Of a stretch of 12,822 nt of DNA, positions 8,035-12,822 are shown piece after piece (positions within the stretch are counted from its first letter, which is position 1; the number at the start of each line of letters is the position of its first letter). The notes below the pieces were generated by a model, which did no database searches, was not told where the DNA came from, and worked only from the letters and a program-made list of their open reading frames with translations. The translations under genes and the position numbers were made by a program. The stretch covers positions 1-12,822 of the forward strand of contig JASLBD010000228.1 in assembly GCA_030146745.1 (NCBI GenBank), in the 5' to 3' direction. This DNA is from Allosphingosinicella sp. GTDB taxonomy: Bacteria > Pseudomonadota > Alphaproteobacteria > Sphingomonadales > Sphingomonadaceae.

Positions 8035-8550
8035 ATGCGTCGGTACATGTTCGCGTTCGTTCCGCTTCTGCTGCTCTCGGTGCAGCCTCCTGTCTATGCC
8101 AAGGAGCGTCAGTCCGACTCGGCGGGCGCCACAAAGTGCGAACCGAAGAAGAAGAAGCGCGGCGGCATGTTCGGAGCCATAGCCGGCGGCATCGCCGGGA
8201 CGGCGCTCGGCCATACCGGCCTCGGCGGCACCCTGATCGGGATCGGCCTGCCGGTGACCTCGCTGCTCACCGACGCGATCATGAGCAAGCTCGACTGCAA
8301 GGAGCAGGTCAAGGCCGCCACCGCGACCGACAATGCCGTGCGCGGCGGAGTCGGAACGACCTCCACATGGGAGAGCGACACAAGGCCGGGGGTGAAGGGC
8401 TCCTCGACGGTCGTCGCCGCGAACACTGAGGCGGGCGGCGGGTCGTGCATGACCGTGAACGACGTCGTCATCGTCGACGGCGAGGAGACCACCGTCTCGA
8501 AGCGGATGTGCAAGTCTCCAGGCGCCTCCGGCTACACGCTCGCGGCCTGA
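8035..8550 (+). CDS. Exported glycine-zipper protein (17-kDa surface-antigen-like)
   Basis: A 171-aa exported protein. It has a signal peptide (basic MRRY, hydrophobic core FAFVPLLLLSV, cleavage probably after VYA at 22), a Lys-rich stretch (EPKKKKRGG), then a glycine zipper (GGMFGAIAGGIAGTALGHTG, 43-62) continuing to GTLIGIGLPVTSLL. Four cysteines at 35, 88, 138 and 159 suggest two disulfides in the periplasm. The final segment SCMTVNDVVIVDGEETTVSKRMCK resembles the C-terminal Cys...Cys strand of the RT0821/Lpp0805 17-kDa antigen family, but there is no lipobox cysteine after the signal. The ATG at 8035 has GGGAG upstream. The frame is open back to 7792 but without a start site that makes sense. 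It sits 3 bases before the next gene, so the two are almost certainly co-transcribed. Function unknown, probably envelope structure or stress. Confidence 0.82.
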   Translation: MRRYMFAFVPLLLLSVQPPVYAKERQSDSAGATKCEPKKKKRGGMFGAIAGGIAGTALGHTGLGGTLIGIGLPVTSLLTDAIMSKLDCKEQVKAATATDNAVRGGVGTTSTWESDTRPGVKGSSTVVAANTEAGGGSCMTVNDVVIVDGEETTVSKRMCKSPGASGYTLAA

Positions 8551-8553
8551 ACC

Positions 8554-9249
8554 ATGGGGGGGCGCATCTTATCCTGCATCGCCGGCCTCGCCCTGGCGGC
8601 TACGCCCGCCGGCGGCGCAGCGCGGATGGATCCGAAGAATCCGAGCTGCCCGGAGAACCCGGCCTGGGGATCGAAGAGCCCGATGCAGTTCAGCCTCGTC
8701 GAGCGGGACGGCAAGCGGGTCCTGCTCGGCGAAGGCATAATCGACGATTCGCTGGCGAACCGCCTCAAGGCCGCGCTCGACAAGAACAGGCCCGATGAGA
8801 TCTGGCTGAGGTCGGCCGGGGGCAACGCCCGGGTCGGCAACGAGGCCGGCAAGATCATCCGGCAGACCATGATCCCGACCCGCATCCCCTCGGGCTGGGC
8901 GTGCTTTTCGGCCTGCAATTTCGTCTTCATGGGCGGCAGGGCCCGTTTCGTCGACCCGGGCGGCCTGTTCATCGTCCATATGTTCACCCACACCGCGGAC
9001 CGCGGCGCGATCGAGGCGGAGGTGCTTCGGGGCACCGACAATACGGTGGGCCTGATCGGGGATATCGAGCAGGATTCGGCGATGCTCGCCAGCGAGGACA
9101 ATGACTTCCTCATCCGCATGGGCGTGTCGCGAAAGCTGCTGACCGAAGTCATGTACCAGCAGAAGGCGGTGGCCGATGCCGGCGGCTCGACCCGGCGCTG
9201 TCTCACCCAGGCCGAAGCCCTGAAGTACAACGTCGCCAACGTGCAGTAG
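8554..9249 (+). CDS. Exported protein with probable ClpP/crotonase-like fold
   Basis: A 231-aa protein with an N-terminal signal peptide (ILSCIAGLALAATPAGGAA, cleavage near 22). The mature part has the layout of the secreted ClpP-like proteins (COG3904-like): a strand-turn with a double glycine SAGGNARVGNEAGKII (87-102), then CFSACNFVFMGG (117-128), in which Ser119 falls where the ClpP nucleophile lies, then a strand ending GGLFIVHMF with His142. I infer a serine-peptidase-like or binding fold; activity is unproven. Cys117/Cys121 and Cys32/Cys206 may form disulfides. It starts 3 bases after the upstream stop with no ribosome site of its own, indicating translational coupling. Its stop is 8 bases from the stop of the convergent gene at 9258. 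It lies between clpX and lon but on the opposite strand. Confidence 0.75.
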   Translation: MGGRILSCIAGLALAATPAGGAARMDPKNPSCPENPAWGSKSPMQFSLVERDGKRVLLGEGIIDDSLANRLKAALDKNRPDEIWLRSAGGNARVGNEAGKIIRQTMIPTRIPSGWACFSACNFVFMGGRARFVDPGGLFIVHMFTHTADRGAIEAEVLRGTDNTVGLIGDIEQDSAMLASEDNDFLIRMGVSRKLLTEVMYQQKAVADAGGSTRRCLTQAEALKYNVANVQ

Positions 9250-9257
9250 CGGCCGGG

Positions 9258-9767
9258 TCAGCCAGCCAGAAGGATGAGCAGGACGGCGAAGCCGTTCTGG
9301 AGCGCGTGGATGGCGAAGGCGACTGTCAGCGCCATGGCCAGGCCTTTCCGGCGCCAGGTCAGGAAGGCGGTCGACATGATCAGGAAGGGCCACCAGATCA
9401 CCAGCCCCCAGATCGGCACGACGAGGCTGTGCACGGCGGCCCAGATCAGCGCGCTTCCGACGACCGCCGGGCCGGGCCCGAACAGGCGGTTGAGCAGGAG
9501 CAAGGGCAAGGCCAGGAGCCCGGTTTCGAGCGCCGGTCCGACGAAGACGACGAACAGGACCAGGGAGCCGGCCTCGCCCGGAAATTGCGGCGCCGCGGCC
9601 TCGGCGGCGAGCAGCCGGACCAGCGCCGACAAAGCGATGCTCGGAAGCAGCGCCGTCAGCCAGGCCTTGGCGATGTAGCGGGGAGCGAGCGGATCGGTCT
9701 CGAAGAGGAAGCCCGGCAGCCAGGCCAGCCAGGCGGGCCGCCCCGGCAAGGCGTGATCGTCCTTCAC
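9258..9767 (-). CDS. Polytopic membrane protein, degenerate CPBP (Abi)-like
   Basis: A 169-aa inner-membrane protein with about four to five hydrophobic helices. The last half follows the CPBP intramembrane-protease pattern: a first motif FVGPALETGLLALPLLL (76-92) with Glu81, a second motif WAAVHS (109-114) with His113, and a third motif HALQN (154-158) with His154 and Asn158. The family's first motif is EExxxR; here only one Glu remains and the Arg is missing, so proteolytic activity is doubtful. The start is GTG at 9767, preceded by GGAGG at 9 bases, the site falling just after the clpX stop. The gap to clpX is 16 bases, so both are probably one transcript. No characterised partner of ClpX looks like this. 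Family call is moderate, membrane nature is certain. Confidence 0.72.
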   Translation of the reverse strand: MKDDHALPGRPAWLAWLPGFLFETDPLAPRYIAKAWLTALLPSIALSALVRLLAAEAAAPQFPGEAGSLVLFVVFVGPALETGLLALPLLLLNRLFGPGPAVVGSALIWAAVHSLVVPIWGLVIWWPFLIMSTAFLTWRRKGLAMALTVAFAIHALQNGFAVLLILLAG

Positions 9768-9783
9768 CGTTCAGCGCCTCCGC

Positions 9784-11046
9784 TCAGGCGGCGTCGCCGG
9801 TCTTTTCCTTCTCGGCATAGACCCGGATCGGGTCCTTGCGGCCTTCGACCACGTCCTTGTCGATCATCACCTCGTCGACTCCGTTCATCGACGGCAGGTC
9901 GAACATCGTGTCGAGCAGGATATTCTCGAGGATGGACCTGAGGCCGCGGGCGCCGGTCTTGCGCTCGATCGCCTTCTTGGCGACCGAGATGAGGGCCTCC
10001 TCGGTGAAGCTGAGCTTCACGTCCTCCATGTCGAACAGCTTCGCATACTGCTTGATGAGCGCGTTCTTCGGCTCCTTGAGGATCTTGACGAGAGCAACCT
10101 CGTCCAGATCCTCCAGCGTCGCGATCACCGGCAGGCGGCCGACGAACTCGGGGATGAGGCCGAACTTGAGGAGATCGTCCGGCTCGCCCTGGCGCAGGAT
10201 CTCGCCGGTGCGGCGCTCTTCCGGAGCCGCCACATAGGCGCCGAAGCCGATCGACTTGCCCTGCAGGCGGTCGGCGATGATCTTCTCGAGGCCGGCAAAG
10301 GCGCCGCCGCAGATGAAGAGGATGTTGGTCGTGTCGACCTGGAGGAATTCCTGCTGCGGATGCTTGCGCCCGCCCTGCGGCGGAACCGAGGCGGTGGTGC
10401 CCTCCATCAGCTTGAGCAGCGCCTGCTGCACGCCCTCGCCGGAGACGTCGCGGGTGATGGACGGGTTGTCCGACTTGCGGCTGATCTTGTCGATCTCGTC
10501 GATGTAGACGATGCCGCGCTGCGCCCGCTCGACATTGTAGTCCGAGGCCTGGAGCAATTTCAGGATGATGTTCTCGACATCCTCGCCGACATAGCCGGCC
10601 TCGGTGAGGGTGGTCGCGTCGGCCATGGTGAAGGGCACGTCGAGCAGCCGCGCCAGCGTCTGGGCGAGCAGGGTCTTGCCGCAGCCGGTCGGACCGACGA
10701 GCAGGATGTTCGACTTGGAAAGCTCGACCTCGCCGCCCTTGGAGCCGTGGGCGAGGCGCTTGTAATGGTTGTGGACGGCGACCGAGAGCACGCGCTTGGC
10801 GTGGCTCTGGCCGATCACGTAATCGTCGAGATGCTTGCAGATTTCGAGGGGAGTCGGAACGCCGTCGCGGGTCTTCACCAGCGAGCTCTTCGTCTCCTCG
10901 CGGATGATGTCGTTGCACAGCTCGACACACTCGTCGCAGATGAACACGGTGGGCCCGGCGATGAGCTTCCTCACCTCGTGCTGCGACTTCCCGCAGAAGG
11001 AGCAATAGAGGGTGCTCTTGGAGTCGCTGCCGCTTAGCTTCGTCAT
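9784..11046 (-). CDS. clpX: ATP-dependent Clp protease ATP-binding subunit ClpX
   Basis: The AAA+ unfoldase that feeds tagged proteins to ClpP in the cytoplasm (420 aa, normal). The N-terminal zinc domain has Cys15, Cys18, Cys37 and Cys40. Walker A GPTGCGKT is at 118-125, the GYVG pore loop at 151-154, Walker B VYIDEIDK from 180, the RKH loop at 227-229, and the sensor-2 box GARGLR at 365-370. The ClpP-docking tripeptide IGF is present (266-268), so it should work with a ClpP, although no clpP is adjacent. The ATG at 11046 has AGGA at 5 bases. A membrane-protein gene follows on the same transcript. In many alphaproteobacteria clpX is followed by lon; here three genes separate them. Confidence 0.98.
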   Translation of the reverse strand: MTKLSGSDSKSTLYCSFCGKSQHEVRKLIAGPTVFICDECVELCNDIIREETKSSLVKTRDGVPTPLEICKHLDDYVIGQSHAKRVLSVAVHNHYKRLAHGSKGGEVELSKSNILLVGPTGCGKTLLAQTLARLLDVPFTMADATTLTEAGYVGEDVENIILKLLQASDYNVERAQRGIVYIDEIDKISRKSDNPSITRDVSGEGVQQALLKLMEGTTASVPPQGGRKHPQQEFLQVDTTNILFICGGAFAGLEKIIADRLQGKSIGFGAYVAAPEERRTGEILRQGEPDDLLKFGLIPEFVGRLPVIATLEDLDEVALVKILKEPKNALIKQYAKLFDMEDVKLSFTEEALISVAKKAIERKTGARGLRSILENILLDTMFDLPSMNGVDEVMIDKDVVEGRKDPIRVYAEKEKTGDAA

Positions 11047-11058
11047 TCTTATCCTAAC

Positions 11059-11078
11059 GGGCGCTCCGAACGGCGCCC
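11059..11078 (-). promoter_or_regulatory. Hairpin in the clpX leader
   Basis: On the minus strand GGGCGC-CGTTCGGA-GCGCCC is a perfect 6-bp GC stem ending just upstream of the clpX Shine-Dalgarno (AGGA, 11055-11052). It may stabilise the leader mRNA or tune translation. Confidence 0.45.
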
Positions 11079-11094
11079 TTTGCCTATTCCAGCC

Positions 11095-11122
11095 ATCCTA
11101 GCGCACTATCGCACGACCACAA
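11095..11122 (-). promoter_or_regulatory. Candidate promoter of clpX
   Basis: TTGTGG (11122-11117), 16 bases, TAGGAT (11100-11095) on the minus strand. A start near 11088 would give a leader of about 42 bases containing the hairpin and the ribosome site. No RpoH-type CCCCAT box is visible upstream of clpX, unlike lon. Confidence 0.4.
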
Positions 11123-11374
11123 TGGCTTATTGATTAACGTCCCAACCGTGAGAGCGGGAGTGCCGCAGGACGGAAATGGTTCCCCTCCCAGTGGCTTGCA
11201 ATCGCAATGTGGCCCCGGAGCCGCACCCAGACAAGGACCGGCCGCCCGAATCGAGGCGTTGAGGGAGCAGCGGCTGGAGGCAGGGAGCGGCGCCCGCGAC
11301 CCACCGTCCGTGACCGAACGAAGGGCAGGAAAGTCCGGCCCCTGCGCGCACGCACGAGGCCGCCTCTCCGGTCC
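11123..11374. other. Gap between clpX and the 23-aa gene, no gene supported
   Basis: Upstream of the clpX promoter there are GC-rich bases with overlapping open frames on both strands (11130-11462 plus, 11134-11355 minus). None has a good ribosome site, recognisable motif or natural composition. A short GAGGC/GCCTC inverted repeat near 11357-11367 is too weak to call a terminator. This may be decayed coding sequence. Confidence 0.4.
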
Positions 11375-11446
11375 TCAGAACACGAGCGCTACGATGATGA
11401 TAATGATGATGAGGGTGCCGAGGCCGATCGTGACGTTGCGGTTCAT
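11375..11446 (-). CDS. Small single-pass membrane peptide (23 aa)
   Basis: A 23-codon gene with a strong AAGGGA ribosome site 6-7 bases before its ATG at 11446 and a TGA at 11377-11375. The product is MNRNVTIGLGTL, then six isoleucines, then VALVF: a short polar N-terminus with one Arg followed by one uninterrupted hydrophobic helix running to the stop. Such a peptide would insert in the inner membrane. Tiny isoleucine-rich proteins with a similar start are, to my recollection, common in sphingomonad genomes, but no function is known. A candidate EcfG-type promoter lies just upstream (11477-11502). The poly-Ile codons create the GAT/ATC triplet run visible at 11392-11409. The gene stands alone between clpX and DUF2442. 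Confidence 0.65.
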   Translation of the reverse strand: MNRNVTIGLGTLIIIIIIVALVF

Positions 11447-11476
11447 GGTACTTCCCTTTTGATGTGGCGCTCCCGT

Positions 11477-11502
11477 AACAAAGCGCAGCTGGGTGCGGTT
11501 CC
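11477..11502 (-). promoter_or_regulatory. Candidate EcfG (general stress sigma factor) promoter
   Basis: On the minus strand GGAAC (11502-11498) is followed after 17 bases by TGTT (11480-11477). The alphaproteobacterial general-stress consensus is GGAAC-N16/17-CGTT, so the match is perfect in the -35 and three of four in the -10. The start would fall about 23 bases before the ATG of the 23-aa gene. Confidence 0.5.
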
Positions 11503-11594
11503 AATGAGTGCTCGGCGACCGCACGGGCAGGAAAGCCGCAAGCGGATTTTGCATAGCTTCGGTTATATGCTCGGTAGGAACAAAGGCGAGCGAA

Positions 11595-11669
11595 GTGAAG
11601 AAAGCGCTGCAAATCGTGATCGAGCAGCGAACGGTGTTGATGGAGAAGTGGGAAGAATTTCATGGCTGA
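11595..11669 (+). pseudogene. Possible remnant of a DUF4160 gene (C-terminal 24 codons)
   Basis: The frame reads VKKALQIVIEQRTVLMEKWEEFHG and stops at TGA 11667-11669. It overlaps the DUF2442 start in ATGGCTGA. The pattern of a helix with hydrophobic spacing followed by LMEKWEEF is what closes DUF4160 proteins, which are commonly encoded directly before DUF2442 with such an overlap. The frame continues upstream only to a stop at 11505, and the 40 codons before 11595 show no DUF4160 features such as the HxH motif. Either the gene is deleted to its tail or this is a short leader peptide coupling translation. No ATG serves it; GTG 11595 or 11508 are possible. Confidence 0.4.
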
Positions 11670-12060
11670 GCTAACCGCGGCTGAGCTGGCCGCCGCCCGA
11701 GAGCGCGGGCGCGTGTATCGTGCGACCCAACCGCACGCGATGTCGGCGCGTTACGACTCGAAGAGCGATCGCATCGTCGAGCTGACCAGCGGCGCCACCT
11801 TCGCCTTCCCTCCCCGCCTCGTCGAAGGTCTCGCCGACGCAGCCCCGGCCCACCTCACGGAGGTCGAGTTGCTCGGCGGCGGCGAAGCGCTGCACTGGGA
11901 AACGCTAGACGTCGATTATTCGGTGGCCGGTCTGGTCAGCGGCATCTTCGGAACCGCTCGCTGGATGGCTGCCCGAGCCGGCCGCGCCACCTCCCCCGCC
12001 AAAGCCGAAGCGGCGCGGACGAACGGGGCTAAGGGAGGACGGCCAAGGAAGGCGGGATGA
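11662..12060 (+). CDS. DUF2442 domain-containing protein
   Basis: A 132-aa soluble protein. Residues 25-95 match the DUF2442 layout: a first strand (SARYDSKSDRIVELTSG), the conserved strand-turn ATFAFPPRLVEGL, and the LLGGGEALHWETLDVDYSVAGL signature (70-91). The C-terminus is a flexible basic tail (AARTNGAKGGRPRKAG) with an AT-hook-like GRPRK, usual in this family and suggestive of nucleic-acid contact. DUF2442 proteins are often encoded next to DUF4160 proteins, an arrangement proposed to be toxin-antitoxin-like, though I know of no firm function. Here the upstream partner is reduced to a possible remnant whose stop overlaps the ATG. GGGAAG lies 8 bases before the ATG. Confidence 0.85.
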   Translation: MAELTAAELAAARERGRVYRATQPHAMSARYDSKSDRIVELTSGATFAFPPRLVEGLADAAPAHLTEVELLGGGEALHWETLDVDYSVAGLVSGIFGTARWMAARAGRATSPAKAEAARTNGAKGGRPRKAG

Positions 12061-12146
12061 GGCATGGCCCACCGACCGAGTGATCATCACCGCCAAGGTT
12101 TGTTATAGCTCGGGAGGCTTTCCGCCGGTCTCGTACGCCGCGACCC

Positions 12147-12578
12147 TCAGATATTTCGCGAGGTTTTGTTTTCTTTACCAAACGCGTTCAGATTCACGTT
12201 ATAATCTATAAAATGAATTTCTGAAACGCCGCCAACTGGTATTACAGAGATATTACCGGGTAAATGGAGCGTTCCTGCACGGCCAAACGCAAGGCTTCCT
12301 TCAGAGGCCTTGAAATCAAACCTTGGCGTCGCTGAACGCGCATACTCAAGGTTTTTCATAGGCTCTGCAATTTTTGTCTGAGCTGCCGATACCTTCCACT
12401 GGGCGAGCGCGACGAGCAACAGGCCGGAAGTGAGAATTGCTGTTGTCAGCAGATTTAGGCGCTCAATCCATCGTCCGGGCTTTGTGATACTTTGCGCACG
12501 ATCCCGCAGACGACGGCGAATACCGCTCGAAACCACTCGAGGTTTTGAAGGCATCATTCGACCAGGCAGTTGGATCAA
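12147..12578 (-). CDS. Membrane-anchored hypothetical protein, AT-richer than neighbours
   Basis: A 143-aa orphan. A basic cytoplasmic N-terminus (RRRLRDRAQ) leads to one transmembrane helix (LNLLTTAILTSGLLLVALAQW, 41-61). A segment AAQTKIAEPMKNLEYARSATPRFDF follows, then a beta-rich domain. This helix-linker-PxF layout is common in accessory single-pass proteins of unknown role. The start is TTG at 12578, chosen because AAGGAG lies 6 bases before it; the internal ATGs at codons 8 and 9 lack a site. Base use is clearly AT-richer (especially 12160-12360) and codons are unlike lon or clpX, suggesting transfer from elsewhere. The last residues are polar and the family-like domain seems cut short, so a C-terminal truncation is possible. 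No family recognised. Confidence 0.65.
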   Translation of the reverse strand: MIQLPGRMMPSKPRVVSSGIRRRLRDRAQSITKPGRWIERLNLLTTAILTSGLLLVALAQWKVSAAQTKIAEPMKNLEYARSATPRFDFKASEGSLAFGRAGTLHLPGNISVIPVGGVSEIHFIDYNVNLNAFGKENKTSRNI

Positions 12579-12614
12579 CCGGTGCTCCTTCAGCTTCCGA
12601 GACGACCCAGAGCC

Positions 12615-12725
12615 TCAGGGACCTTCAACCGGGGCACCTGATTGGATGTCAGGCGACCGGTTGTACCGACGCTTAAAGCAAATACCGGGGAATATCCCCA
12701 TCGGCTTTATGTGCATGGCATCCAT
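12615..12725 (-). CDS. Possible 36-aa ORF (doubtful)
   Basis: An open frame starting MDAMHIKPMGIF and ending in VEGP before TGA 12617-12615. It fills most of the gap between the orphan membrane protein and the gene at the right edge. It has no convincing ribosome site (GGAG is 14 bases away) and its start overlaps the palindrome GCATGG-CAT-CCATGC (12713-12727). A second palindrome, GGGG-AATAT-CCCC (12687-12699), lies inside it. Composition is mixed. It may simply be non-coding leader with palindromes. Confidence 0.2.
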   Translation of the reverse strand: MDAMHIKPMGIFPGICFKRRYNRSPDIQSGAPVEGP

Positions 12726-12760
12726 GCCCCATCCAACTCCGATAAGTAACAAGAAGGGCC

Positions 12761-12822
12761 CTAAGCCGCCTCCGCCTGGTGCGTCGAATCGCCCTCGCCC
12801 GGAGCCGGGCGCTTTTCGAAGA
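12761..12822 (-). CDS. C-terminus of a gene running off the right edge, possibly ClpP
   Basis: Nineteen codons ending in TAG (12763-12761): FEKRPAPGEGDSTHQAEAA, GC-rich like the housekeeping genes. The hydrophilic, acidic and alanine-rich tail behind (V)FEKRP fits the end of sphingomonad-type ClpP, where GL(V/I)D-x-V precedes a short variable tail. The position, upstream of clpX on the same strand, is where clpP is expected. With so few residues this is an inference from context more than from similarity. Confidence 0.45.
   Translation of the reverse strand, partial: FEKRPAPGEGDSTHQAEAA

Noticed and set aside
9764..11005. 413-codon minus-strand frame
   Set aside because: It is the shifted frame of clpX, Arg/Pro/His-rich, with no motifs.
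11320..11340. GGCAGGAAAGTCCGG, reminiscent of the 5' conserved motif of RNase P RNA
   Set aside because: None of the other conserved RNase P RNA segments (ACAGAA region, the GGGTGCCAGGTAACG-like segment) follows; a shorter look-alike at 11526 shows the string arises by chance here.
11127..11663. 178-codon minus-strand frame across the gap
   Set aside because: It overlaps the 23-aa gene in another frame, has no ribosome site or recognisable domain, and crosses regulatory sequence.

Overview
This is a high-GC chromosomal window from an alphaproteobacterium, most likely a sphingomonad. The evidence is protein content (Lon, ClpX, HU, MmcQ/YjbR, DUF2442 with a GGRPRK tail), CCA-encoding tRNA genes, and paired palindromes of the kind seen between genes in Sphingomonas-type genomes. 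The species call is an inference from sequence style, not from a database search.

Layout from left to right. (1) 1-4690, housekeeping and metabolism: the tail of a DMT/EamA transporter (+), an NAD-dependent Glu/Leu/Phe/Val dehydrogenase (-) directly behind tRNA-His (-), a MATE exporter (-), a group-1 luciferase-like flavin oxidoreductase (+), an MmcQ/YjbR protein (-) and a small acidic protein (+). Three different double-palindrome repeats sit at gene boundaries here (115-198, 2863-2951, 3973-4061). (2) 4718-7793: tRNA-Val(CAC), hup and lon, all on the minus strand. lon has a convincing heat-shock (sigma-32 type) promoter, which fixes its start at a GTG. (3) 8035-9249: a plus-strand two-gene unit encoding two exported proteins, one with a glycine zipper and one that looks like a secreted member of the ClpP/crotonase fold. 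(4) 9258-11046: clpX (-), closely followed by a small polytopic membrane protein resembling a degenerate CPBP (Abi) intramembrane protease. (5) 11047-12822: an accessory interval holding a 23-residue membrane peptide behind a candidate general-stress (EcfG-type) promoter, a DUF2442 gene overlapped by what looks like the tail of a DUF4160 gene, an AT-richer orphan membrane-anchored protein, and at the edge 19 codons that may be the C-terminus of ClpP.

The classic order clpP-clpX-lon-hup is therefore still readable on the minus strand, but extra genes have entered between clpP(?) and clpX and between clpX and lon. The genes between clpX and lon are themselves protease-like or envelope-located, which makes this the most interesting part of the window. 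I see no complete mobile element, CRISPR array or clear defence system.
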